Made by a program: the position numbers and the translations under genes. A stretch of 64,000 bases of DNA from Empedobacter tilapiae (GTDB lineage Bacteria; Bacteroidota; Bacteroidia; Flavobacteriales; Weeksellaceae), in assembly GCF_004785645.1 (NCBI RefSeq), contig NZ_SRPE01000015.1, positions 1 through 64,000 of the forward strand, read 5' to 3'. The notes under the pieces are model-generated. The model ran no database searches. It had not been told where the DNA came from and worked only from the letters and a program-made list of their open reading frames with translations. Positions 25,688-33,569 of the stretch are shown piece by piece; the first letter of the stretch is position 1; every line of letters starts with the position of its first letter.

Positions 25688-26632
25688 ATGTCAGAAAATA
25701 ACAACAAACTAAAATCCTTAGACGAGATAGTATTTGAAGGTAGAAATAAAGCGTATGGCGCTTATGACATGAGAATGTCTGAGAAGAGTACGTTATTAAA
25801 AGCTTTCATTCGTGGATTTATAGTAATTGCAATTTTAGCTTTTGCACTTATTGCTTCTGCAACAGGAATGTTTGAAAGTAAAAAGTCAGAAGATGTAGTT
25901 GTAGATGTTCAACTTGAGGATTTAAGTTTGCCTGAAACTCCACCTGAAGAGGAAGTGGTAGAGCCAGAGCCAGTAAAACCAGAGCCAGAACAAAGATATC
26001 AAGAAGAGACAGCTCAGGTGAAAGTGATTATGCCAGAACCAAAAGCTCAGCCTAAAAAAGAGGAAACTGTTCCTGAAGTTAAGGAAATGGCGAATAAAGA
26101 TTTAGGTTTAGTAGATAGAGAAGGACCAAAATCAACAACACAAACTGGAGGTGCTAATGAAGTAAATACAAAGAAAGAAGCACCAAAAGATACGCCTGCG
26201 ACTCCTAATCCAGGGAAAGGTACAGAGCCAGCAGCTCCTGCTACAGTAACAGCTCGTACTGCTGCTATTATGGCTGTATATCCAGGTTGTGAAAAAGATG
26301 CTGCGAAAGGAAAACAAGCTGCAACAGACTGTTTATCTAGAAAGTTATCACAAGATTTAACTGATGAGTTACAAGACTTTGCTAATGATCAAGCTGGTCA
26401 AGGGTCAGGTATTGTTTCAGCTAAATTGACTTTCCAAATTGATACAGAAGGTAGAATTGTTGGTATCTCTCCAATGGGTGACGCTAAGTTAGGACCTGAA
26501 GCTAAAAAAGCTTTAGAGCGTATTACACAACGTCAACAAAAAAGAGGTAAAACGATTAAACCTGCTCAAACAGAAGATGGTCGTGCTGCGAAGTTGAATT
26601 TCAACATTCCAGTTAAAATGCAAATTGAGTAA
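25688..26632 (+). CDS. tonB: Energy transducer TonB
   Basis: 314 aa. The N-terminus carries the Bacteroidota-type prefix DEIVFEGRNKAYGAYDMRMS, then a membrane segment (FIRGFIVIAILAFALIASA), a Pro/Glu/Lys-rich periplasm-spanning region (about 85-185) and a C-terminal TonB domain with SAKLTFQIDTEGRIVGI and a final NFNIPVKMQIE. It transmits energy from ExbB/ExbD to outer-membrane receptors, possibly including the barrel encoded at 61333-63699. A terminator follows. Confidence 0.9.
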   Translation: MSENNNKLKSLDEIVFEGRNKAYGAYDMRMSEKSTLLKAFIRGFIVIAILAFALIASATGMFESKKSEDVVVDVQLEDLSLPETPPEEEVVEPEPVKPEPEQRYQEETAQVKVIMPEPKAQPKKEETVPEVKEMANKDLGLVDREGPKSTTQTGGANEVNTKKEAPKDTPATPNPGKGTEPAAPATVTARTAAIMAVYPGCEKDAAKGKQAATDCLSRKLSQDLTDELQDFANDQAGQGSGIVSAKLTFQIDTEGRIVGISPMGDAKLGPEAKKALERITQRQQKRGKTIKPAQTEDGRAAKLNFNIPVKMQIE

Positions 26633-26650
26633 GACTTAATTTCATATACA

Positions 26651-26688
26651 TAAAAAAGAGGCTAATAATTATTAGCCTCTTTTTTTAT
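26651..26688 (+). terminator. exb operon terminator
   Basis: A 17-bp perfect stem (26652-26668 with 26669-26685), core GAGGCTAATAATTATTAGCC, ends in a T-run. Confidence 0.9.
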
Positions 26689-26700
26689 GCTTTAAACTTT

Positions 26701-26830
26701 AGAAACTCTTGCTAATGTTTCTAATAAAAGCTGCGCGGCTTTTGAGTGAAACCTAAGCAGAAGTTACCCGAAACCTGCTTAGGTTTTGGTTGATTACTGC
26801 TTAGGTTTTAATTCGTTATTGCGCAAGAGT
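26701..26830. repeat. Nested inverted repeats in the tonB-argE spacer
   Basis: ACTCTTGC (26705-26712) is complementary to GCAAGAGT (26823-26830). Inside, AAAAGC pairs with GCTTTT around 26726-26743, and AAACCTAAGCAG (26749-26760) is complementary to two identical downstream copies of CTGCTTAGGTTT (26775-26786 and 26797-26808). The single upstream arm can thus pair with either copy. No ORF was found. It may be a structured RNA or a small repeat element. Confidence 0.55.
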
Positions 26831-26856
26831 ATAATCAATCACGTTTTTAATCAAAA

Positions 26857-26891
26857 CAAAAAGCATCTTCAATACTATTGAAGATGCTTTC
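26857..26891 (-). terminator. argBE terminator
   Basis: A 14-bp stem, AAGCATCTTCAATA with TATTGAAGATGCTT, carries a T-run on the minus strand, downstream of argE. Confidence 0.88.
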
Positions 26892-26925
26892 TTAATGTAT
26901 AGTTAATACTATTCTATCTCAAAAT

Positions 26926-27993
26926 TTAAAACGTAAAATCTTTTAATAAACTTGTATATCGTTCAATCCCATGCTCTATCTCTGATAAATAAATATATTC
27001 GTCAGGAGTATGAGAGCGTGCAGAATCTCCTGGTCCCATTTTTACCGTTTCGAAATTCATCATTGCTTGATCCGACATTGTTGGTGAGCCATACGTAGTA
27101 CAACCCAATTCGATTCCCTTTTGTACAATTGGATGATTTTCCGAAATACGAGAAGAATTTAAACGTAACGAACGTGCTTTTACTTCAGCTTTTGGTAAAC
27201 AACTTGAAATAATATCTACTACTTCTTGATTTGAGTATAATTCGTTTACACGACAATCTACAACCAAACGACATTCATCTGGCACAACATTGTGTTGCTT
27301 TCCTGCTTCAATTTGCGTAACCGTCATTTTTACTGGTCCTAACATATCCGAAATTCTTTCGAATTGATACGTTTTGAACCAATTCATAATATCTATCGCT
27401 TCGTAAATGGCATTTACACCTTCGTTGCGAGCTGCGTGTCCAGTTTTTCCTTTTACAGTAACATCCATTACAACCAAACCACGTTCAGCAATTGCCATAT
27501 CCATTTGTGTAGGCTCTCCAACAATTCCTAAGTCGATTTTTGGTAGATTCGGTAAAATACTTGCAACATTTAATTGTCCAGAGCTCTCTTCTTCAGCTGT
27601 AATAGCGACAATTAGATTAAATGGTAATTCTTCGTTCAAAAAATTGATATAAGTTGCTAATAAACTTACCGCAGAAGCTCCTGCATCGTTACTTCCTAGA
27701 CCTACTAATTTGTCACTTTCTATAGTTGCTTTCAATGGATTGTAAGTCCAAGAAGAACCAAATTTTACAGTGTCGTGATGAGAGTTTAATAAAATTGTTT
27801 TTTTGTTCTCATCGAAATTTGGATGAATACTCCAAACATTGTTATCCTGACGATGAGCAGTAGCTCCATGATCAGTTAAAAAGTTGAAAATAATATCGGC
27901 CGTTTTATCTTCTTCGCTCGAGAACGATTGAGTTTCGATTAATTGACATAACAAATCGACAGCTTTCTTTTTTAGAACAGCTAATTCTAACAT
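26926..27993 (-). CDS. argE: M20 family deacylase, arginine pathway (ArgE type)
   Basis: 355 aa zinc hydrolase. Metal-site motifs: NSHHDTV (H72, D74), GLGSNDAGA (D103), ITAEEESSG (E134/E135). It removes the N-acyl group from an ornithine or citrulline intermediate. In Bacteroidota the acyl group may be acetyl or succinyl and the step may come after carbamoylation; the sequence alone does not settle which. It overlaps the end of argB by 7 bases, so translation is coupled. Confidence 0.85.
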   Translation of the reverse strand: MLELAVLKKKAVDLLCQLIETQSFSSEEDKTADIIFNFLTDHGATAHRQDNNVWSIHPNFDENKKTILLNSHHDTVKFGSSWTYNPLKATIESDKLVGLGSNDAGASAVSLLATYINFLNEELPFNLIVAITAEEESSGQLNVASILPNLPKIDLGIVGEPTQMDMAIAERGLVVMDVTVKGKTGHAARNEGVNAIYEAIDIMNWFKTYQFERISDMLGPVKMTVTQIEAGKQHNVVPDECRLVVDCRVNELYSNQEVVDIISSCLPKAEVKARSLRLNSSRISENHPIVQKGIELGCTTYGSPTMSDQAMMNFETVKMGPGDSARSHTPDEYIYLSEIEHGIERYTSLLKDFTF

Positions 27994-28754
27994 AAAATTG
28001 TTTTAATCTCTGAGTTAATGTTGCGCGCATGTACTAAACATACATTTTTTACACCCGCATTAATTACTTTGAATGAATTGTCTAATTTCGGAATCATTCC
28101 TTCGAAAATTACACCTTCTTCTTTTAATTGCAAATATAAAGTTTCGTTAATTTTTGGAATCAATGTTGTGTCATCATTTACATCACGAAGTACACCAATT
28201 TTATCAAAACAGAAATTGAGCTCAACTTCATTTTTTTGTGACATTGCTACAGCGATTGTAGAAGCAATTGTATCAGCATTTGTGTTTAATAATTGCCCAT
28301 TTCCGTCATGTGTAATCGCACAAACAACAGGTGTAATATTGTTATCAATTAATAATTGAAACAATTCTTTGTTGATGCTTTCGGTAGTTAAATCTCCAAC
28401 AAAACCATAATCAATTGTCTTTATAGGTCGCTTAGAACCTTTGATTGCATTACCATCAGCACCAGATAAACCCAAAGCGTTACAACCAAATTTCTGTAGT
28501 TTAGATACAATTGTTTTATTGATATTTCCGGCATACAAACCAGTCACAACATCTAACGTTGGTTGATCTGTAATGCGACGACCTTCGATCATTTTTGGTT
28601 CTATTCCTAGTTGATTTAACATTTTCGAAGCACCTTTTCCTCCTCCATGAACTAATATTTTTGGACTATCAATTGCTGTGAAAGTTTTTAGAAACTGCTC
28701 TAACTCTAGATTATCGTCTATAATTCCGCCTCCGATTTTAATAATTTTCAACAT
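27987..28754 (-). CDS. argB: N-acetylglutamate kinase family protein
   Basis: 255 aa amino-acid kinase. LKIIKIGGGIIDD at the start, VHGGGKGASKML (substrate/phosphate loop) and LLNTNADTIASTIAVAM are the family blocks. It phosphorylates N-acylglutamate in the second step of arginine synthesis. It is shorter than proteobacterial ArgB (about 295 aa) and lacks the N-terminal helix linked to arginine feedback in hexameric forms. It is first in the argB-argE operon. Confidence 0.9.
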   Translation of the reverse strand: MLKIIKIGGGIIDDNLELEQFLKTFTAIDSPKILVHGGGKGASKMLNQLGIEPKMIEGRRITDQPTLDVVTGLYAGNINKTIVSKLQKFGCNALGLSGADGNAIKGSKRPIKTIDYGFVGDLTTESINKELFQLLIDNNITPVVCAITHDGNGQLLNTNADTIASTIAVAMSQKNEVELNFCFDKIGVLRDVNDDTTLIPKINETLYLQLKEEGVIFEGMIPKLDNSFKVINAGVKNVCLVHARNINSEIKTILC

Positions 28755-28786
28755 CTTAATAAATATGTAAATTTTGTTTGCTTTTT

Positions 28787-28819
28787 TTTGGTGTTACAAA
28801 AATATAATATTTAACTTTG
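28787..28819 (+). promoter_or_regulatory. Promoter of the plus-strand arginine operon
   Basis: Minus-33 TTTG (28787-28790), 21-base spacer, minus-7 TAACTTTG (28812-28819). Both elements and the spacing fit the Bacteroidota consensus. Predicted start is near 28826. A small palindrome TCAGT-N6-ACTGA (28824-28839) sits on the start site and may be an operator. Confidence 0.65.
28797..28804 (-). promoter_or_regulatory. argBE minus-7 box (TATTTTTG on minus)
   Basis: An exact TAnnTTTG match on the minus strand, 42 bases before the argB ATG. It lies back to back with the plus-strand box at 28812-28819, so the two polymerases would compete for the same DNA. Confidence 0.55.
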
Positions 28820-28825
28820 CATCTC

Positions 28826-29005
28826 AGTATAATAACTGAATATCTTGTTGATTAATGGAAGAAATTATTGAAATTATTCTTCTCAATTATGAGAACCGCT
28901 TTCTAACAGAAAGCAATCTTTTTGGTTCTCGTATTTTACTTAAGTGTGATGACAAATGGTCATCTTTTTCAGGTTCCTCTTTATTAATCAACCCTCCCTT
29001 AAATT
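28826..29005 (+). promoter_or_regulatory. Structured 5-prime leader of the arginine operon
   Basis: About 180 bases between the predicted transcription start and the GNAT gene. GTTGATTAAT (28847-28856) is perfectly complementary to ATTAATCAAC (28983-28992) and would close a multibranch loop. Inside lie hairpin 1 (GAAGAA/TTCTTC, 28858-28882), a long hairpin 2 (GAGAACC 28891-28897 with GGTTCTC 28924-28930, then GCTTTCT/AGAAAGC) and hairpin 3 (GATGAC/GTCATC, 28948-28964) followed by T5, like a weak terminator. A riboswitch or attenuator is inferred. The same stretch holds a 53-codon ORF (28855-29016), an alternative reading. Confidence 0.5.
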
Positions 29006-29584
29006 ATGTATGTTAGAATAGCAAATGCAGATGATGCCAAGTACACAGAATTGTTGTGCGAATGGTACGAAGAATCCGCTCGTATGAGAAAAACGGGTAT
29101 TGCTAAACGAAATCCAGTTTATTTAGAGCGCAAAATGCGTAATGGAAATGCTGTGATCGCTTTTGATAATGATGATCAAATAGCAGGGTTTAGCTACATT
29201 GAAACGTACGAAGAAGAAAAATTCGTCGTAAACTCAGGTTTAATTGTTCGTACAGATTTAAGGAGTTCAGGAATTGGACGTGAAATCAAACAAGCTGTTT
29301 TTGAATTGTCTCGTACAAAGTTCCCGAAATCAAAAATCTTTAGTATTACAACTTCTTTAGCTGTAATGCGTATGAACACAAAATTAGGATACAAGCCAGT
29401 AACATTTTCGGAATTAACACAATCGGATGAATTTTGGAATGGATGTAAGAGTTGTAAGAATTATCACATCTTAATGGATAATGATCGTGAGCGCTGTATT
29501 TGTACTGGATTAGTTTATGATAATCTAGATGATAAGTACGCACAACGTGCTAAAGAAAATGAGAGTAAAAAAGAAAGTGAATAA
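29006..29584 (+). CDS. GNAT acyltransferase, probable glutamate N-acyltransferase of the arginine pathway
   Basis: 192 aa GNAT fold: IVRTDLRSSGIGREIKQAVF (about 80-99) is the acyl-CoA binding loop. After the GNAT core, TKLGYKPV leads to a cysteine cluster C147/C150 and C164/C166 (CKSC, CIC) that could bind a metal. Being first in the operon with argR and argG, it is the likely first enzyme of the pathway, taking the place of ArgA or ArgJ. The assignment is from context; the acyl donor (acetyl- or succinyl-CoA) is unknown. Confidence 0.75.
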   Translation: MYVRIANADDAKYTELLCEWYEESARMRKTGIAKRNPVYLERKMRNGNAVIAFDNDDQIAGFSYIETYEEEKFVVNSGLIVRTDLRSSGIGREIKQAVFELSRTKFPKSKIFSITTSLAVMRMNTKLGYKPVTFSELTQSDEFWNGCKSCKNYHILMDNDRERCICTGLVYDNLDDKYAQRAKENESKKESE

Positions 29585-29620
29585 ATATACGAGTTAAGGT
29601 TTTTTTTTGTCTAAAATGAG

Positions 29621-29652
29621 TATATTTGCATAAAATTTCGAATAAATATTCA
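29621..29652 (+). promoter_or_regulatory. argR promoter with overlapping ARG box
   Basis: Minus-7 box TATATTTG (29621-29628), then CGAATAAATATTCA (29639-29652), which matches 13 of 14 positions of the ARG-box core TGAATwwwwATTCA. The box covers the predicted start site and ends 2 bases before the argR ATG, the right place for autorepression. Confidence 0.65.
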
Positions 29653-29654
29653 AA

Positions 29655-30107
29655 ATGAGTAATAAAAAATACAGATTCCAGATTATAAAAGATTTAATAA
29701 CAGATCAAGAAATAAGTAGTCAAGACGAATTATTAAAAAAATTAATCGATTTAGATATCTCAGTTACTCAAGCTACTTTATCTAGAGATTTGCGCGAATT
29801 GAAAGTTTCAAAAGTTCCTAATAGCTCGGGACAATACATTTATCGCCTTACAGAAAATACTATTGTTGCTCCAACAGTTACGCATAATGAACAAATGATG
29901 TTGGTTTTTTCTAAAAACTTAGGAGTTATAAAAACTAAACCAGGTTATGCTAACAGAATTGCTTTTGAGATTGACAATACACATTTCAATACAATAATTG
30001 GAACAATAGCTGGAGACGATACCGTATTGATTATAATGAAAGAAGAGAGTAGCCGAGAAGAGGTTACTAATGAATTAAGAAGAATTATTCCCAATATAAA
30101 CAAATAA
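29655..30107 (+). CDS. argR: Arginine repressor
   Basis: 150 aa. N-terminal winged helix (VTQATLSRDLRELKVSKVP, about 37-55, holds the recognition helix) and a C-terminal hexamerisation and arginine-binding domain (NRIAFEID, IIGTIAGDDTVLIIM). GTIAGDDT is the conserved arginine-binding loop. It lies inside the operon it probably controls, with its own promoter and ARG box, 7 bases before argG. Confidence 0.93.
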   Translation: MSNKKYRFQIIKDLITDQEISSQDELLKKLIDLDISVTQATLSRDLRELKVSKVPNSSGQYIYRLTENTIVAPTVTHNEQMMLVFSKNLGVIKTKPGYANRIAFEIDNTHFNTIIGTIAGDDTVLIIMKEESSREEVTNELRRIIPNINK

Positions 30108-30114
30108 ACAAACA

Positions 30115-31296
30115 ATGAGCAACAAAGCAGTTTTAGCTTACAGTGGAGGTTTAGATACATCGTACTGTTTGGTTAACTTAACAAAAGATCAAGGAATGGA
30201 AGTGCATACAGTAATTGTAAATACTGGTGGATTTTCGGAGGAAGAGCTAAAAGATATCGAATCGCGTGCCTACGAATTAGGATCTTCTAAACACGTGACA
30301 ATTGATATTACAGACAAATATTACAACAATTGTGTTCGCTACTTAATCTACGGAAACATCTTGAAAAATAACACTTATCCATTATCAGTAAGTGCAGAAC
30401 GTATGTTTCAATCAATTGCAATTGCTCAGTATGCAAAAGATGTAGATGCAGAATACATTGTACACGGATCTACTGGAGCAGGAAACGATCAAATTCGTTT
30501 TGATGTTGCTTTTGCAGTTATTTCACCACAATCTAAAATCATTACACCAATTCGCGACGAAAAATTATCTCGTCAACAAGAAGTTGAATATTTACAAGCA
30601 AACGGTGTAAACTATAGTTGGGAAAAAGCTAAATACTCTATTAATAGAGGAATTTGGGGAACATCTGTTGGAGGAGTTGAAACATTAACATCTAACCAAG
30701 CATTGCCAGAAGATGCTTATCCAACTCAATTATCAAGAACAGAACCATCTGTTATTGAAATTGAATTTGAGAAAGGTATTCCAACTGCTTTAGATGGAGA
30801 AAAATTATCTCCAGTAGCTTTAATTCAGAAATTAAACGAAATAGGTGGTGAATATGCAATTGGTCGTGATATCCACGTAGGAGATACAATTTTAGGTATC
30901 AAAGGACGTGTAGGTTTCGAAGCGCCAGCAGCTTATTTATTAATCAAAGCACACCACTTATTAGAAAAACATACACTTACAAGATGGCAATTATTGCACA
31001 AAGATTCGTTATCAAACTGGTACGGAACTTTATTGCATGAAGCACAATACTTGGATCCTGTAATGCGTGATATTGAAGCATTCTTAGAATCTTCTCAAAA
31101 TCATGTAACAGGAAAAGTGAAAGTACAATTAAATCCTTATCATTTCTCAATGATTGGAATCGAATCACCTTATGATATGATGCAATCTAAAGTCGCTACT
31201 TATGGAGAAGAAAACGAAGCTTGGGACAGTAGAGATGCAAGAGGTTTCATCAAAATATTCGGTAATCAATTAAAGATTGTTCATAGTTTCGATTAA
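30115..31296 (+). CDS. argG: Argininosuccinate synthase
   Basis: 393 aa, full length. It joins citrulline and aspartate using ATP. The PP-loop AYSGGLDTSY is at 8-17; VHGSTGAGNDQIRFD and the KYSINRGIWGTSVGG block are family-specific. It directly follows argR. Confidence 0.95.
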   Translation: MSNKAVLAYSGGLDTSYCLVNLTKDQGMEVHTVIVNTGGFSEEELKDIESRAYELGSSKHVTIDITDKYYNNCVRYLIYGNILKNNTYPLSVSAERMFQSIAIAQYAKDVDAEYIVHGSTGAGNDQIRFDVAFAVISPQSKIITPIRDEKLSRQQEVEYLQANGVNYSWEKAKYSINRGIWGTSVGGVETLTSNQALPEDAYPTQLSRTEPSVIEIEFEKGIPTALDGEKLSPVALIQKLNEIGGEYAIGRDIHVGDTILGIKGRVGFEAPAAYLLIKAHHLLEKHTLTRWQLLHKDSLSNWYGTLLHEAQYLDPVMRDIEAFLESSQNHVTGKVKVQLNPYHFSMIGIESPYDMMQSKVATYGEENEAWDSRDARGFIKIFGNQLKIVHSFD

Positions 31297-31304
31297 TTGA
31301 TTCT

Positions 31305-31338
31305 TTAAAGTGGATTCCAACGAGTCCACTTTATTTTA
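31305..31338 (+). terminator. Hairpin between argG and argC
   Basis: TAAAGTGGA (31306-31314) pairs with TCCACTTTA (31325-31333), then TTTTA. The U-tract is short, so partial termination or mRNA processing is as likely as full termination. Confidence 0.5.
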
Positions 31339-31389
31339 GAAGTATAGTATAGGAATTATACCTTAAAAAACACGCGCAAAACATAACAA

Positions 31390-32376
31390 ATGACAAACAA
31401 AATTAACGTAAGCATTGTAGGAGGTGCTGGCTACACAGCAGGCGAACTGCTAAGAATATTGATACATCACCCGATGGTTAATATTTCGTCTGTGTACAGT
31501 ACATCAAATGCAGGCAACCCCGTAACCAAAGTGCACGACGATTTGTTTGGAGAAACTGACATCGTATTTTCGGATAAAATAGACGAAAATGCTGATGTCG
31601 TTTTTTTATGCCTTGGTCACGGAAAATCGGCAGAGTTTTTACAAAACAATACTTACTCAGCCAACACAAAAATTATTGATTTGAGTAACGATTTTCGATT
31701 AAATGCGAACCACATTTTCGAAGATAGAACGTTTGTTTACGGTTTACCGGAATTAGATCGTGAAGCAATCAAAACAGCTCAAAATATTGCAAATCCAGGT
31801 TGTTTTGCAACGGCTATTCAATTAGCATTGTTACCATTGGCAGCGAAAAATGAAATCAAAAATGATATTCACATCAATGCTGTAACGGGTTCTACAGGTG
31901 CCGGACAAAGTTTATCTGCTTCTACACACTTTAGTTGGCGAAATAATAACGTTTCTTTCTACAAAGAATTTACACACCAACACGAAGGTGAAATTTATCA
32001 AACATTGAATCAATTAGAAAAAGATTTCAATAAGAAAGTATATTTCTTACCAATGCGAGGAGATTTTGCGCGCGGAATTTTAGCAGGTGTTTATTTAAAA
32101 TCTGATTTAACAGAAGAAGAAGCAAAAAATATCTTCAACGACTATTACAAAAACGAACCTTTTACACATGTTTCTGATGCGCCAATTGCTCTGAAACAAG
32201 TTGTAAATACAAACAAATGTTTTTTACACGTACAGAAACAAGATGATGTATTGTTAATCACTTCTATCATCGATAATTTGACAAAAGGAGCTTCTGGACA
32301 AGCCGTAGAAAATATGAACTTAATGTTCGGTTGGGAAGAAAACTTAGGATTAAATCTTAAAACAGTGGCGTTTTAG
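31390..32376 (+). CDS. argC: N-acetyl-gamma-glutamyl-phosphate reductase
   Basis: 328 aa. NADPH-binding GGAGYTAGELLRIL at 11-24; the catalytic cysteine is C138 in NPGCFATAIQL. Further signatures are GSTGAGQSL and FLPMRGDFARGI. It makes the N-acylglutamate semialdehyde used by argD. Confidence 0.94.
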   Translation: MTNKINVSIVGGAGYTAGELLRILIHHPMVNISSVYSTSNAGNPVTKVHDDLFGETDIVFSDKIDENADVVFLCLGHGKSAEFLQNNTYSANTKIIDLSNDFRLNANHIFEDRTFVYGLPELDREAIKTAQNIANPGCFATAIQLALLPLAAKNEIKNDIHINAVTGSTGAGQSLSASTHFSWRNNNVSFYKEFTHQHEGEIYQTLNQLEKDFNKKVYFLPMRGDFARGILAGVYLKSDLTEEEAKNIFNDYYKNEPFTHVSDAPIALKQVVNTNKCFLHVQKQDDVLLITSIIDNLTKGASGQAVENMNLMFGWEENLGLNLKTVAF

Positions 32377-32432
32377 AACACTTAAGATCTAAAGATTAAC
32401 AGTAAACGATTAAACGTAAAACTTAAAAGAAA

Positions 32433-33569
32433 ATGAAACTATTCGATGTATATCCATTAATGAATGTAACTCCAGTTAAAGCTAAAGATTGTATTCTTTG
32501 GGACGAAAACGGAAAAGAATATTTAGACCTTTATGGAGGTCACGCAGTGATTTCTATCGGTCACTCGCATCCATATTATGTTGAGAAATTAACAGAACAA
32601 ATTAATAATATCGGGTTTTACTCAAACTCAGTCAATATCCCGATTCAGCAAGAATTAGCAGAAAAATTAGGTAAAGCATCTGATTACGAAGATTACACAT
32701 TATTCTTAATCAACTCTGGAGCTGAAGCTAATGAAAATGCTATAAAATTAGCATCTTTTCATACAGGAAAAGATCGTGTAATTGCGTTCAAAGATGCGTT
32801 TCATGGGCGTACTTCTGGAACAGTAGCTTTAACAGATAATCCAAAAATTGTAGCTCCATTCAATTCTCATCACAAAGTATCTTTCGTAGAATTTGATATT
32901 GATCAAGTAAAAGAAGTAATTGCTGGAGGAGATGTTGCAGCACTAATTTACGAACCAATTCAAGGAGTTGGAGGAATTATTTTACCTTCTGACGAATTTG
33001 TACAAGAATTAAGAAAAGTTTGTACTGAAAACGGAGTGGTTTTAATCGCAGATGAAATTCAATGTGGTTACGGACGCTCTGGAAAATTCTTTGCTCATCA
33101 ACATTCTGGTATCAAAGCAGATTTGATTACAATGGCAAAAGGAATGGGGAATGGATTTCCAATCGGAGGAGTTTTAATTTCTCCAGAATTTAAAGCTTCT
33201 TATGGATTATTAGGAACTACTTTCGGAGGAAATCATTTAGCTTGTGCTGCAGCAGTAGCAGTTTTAGATGTGATTGAGCAAGAAAACTTAATCGAAAATG
33301 CAAAAGAAATTGGAGAATATGTAGGAATCCAATTAAATAAATTCCCGAAAATTAAAGAAGTTCGTGGACGTGGTTCAATGATCGGAATCGAATTTGATTT
33401 CCCAATTGGCGAATTAAAAAATAACTTAGTTACAAAACACAATATTTTTGTAGGCTACGCTGGTACAAACGTTATTCGTTTATTGCCGCCTTTAACAGTA
33501 ACAAAACAATACATAGATAAATTCATATCAGCTTTAGAAACTGAAATTAACATTATCATCAATGGATAA
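32433..33569 (+). CDS. argD: N-acylornithine aminotransferase (class III)
   Basis: 378 aa PLP enzyme. PLP lysine K236 in MAKGMGNGFPIGG; LINSGAEANENAIKLA and ADEIQCGYGRSG are typical of acetylornithine/ornithine aminotransferases. Its place between argC and carA supports the biosynthetic role. It overlaps carA by 8 bases. Confidence 0.9.
   Translation: MKLFDVYPLMNVTPVKAKDCILWDENGKEYLDLYGGHAVISIGHSHPYYVEKLTEQINNIGFYSNSVNIPIQQELAEKLGKASDYEDYTLFLINSGAEANENAIKLASFHTGKDRVIAFKDAFHGRTSGTVALTDNPKIVAPFNSHHKVSFVEFDIDQVKEVIAGGDVAALIYEPIQGVGGIILPSDEFVQELRKVCTENGVVLIADEIQCGYGRSGKFFAHQHSGIKADLITMAKGMGNGFPIGGVLISPEFKASYGLLGTTFGGNHLACAAAVAVLDVIEQENLIENAKEIGEYVGIQLNKFPKIKEVRGRGSMIGIEFDFPIGELKNNLVTKHNIFVGYAGTNVIRLLPPLTVTKQYIDKFISALETEINIIING

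Noticed and set aside
23610-26632. The double exbD operon as an unusual system
   Set aside because: exbB-exbD-exbD-tonB is a common order in Bacteroidota.
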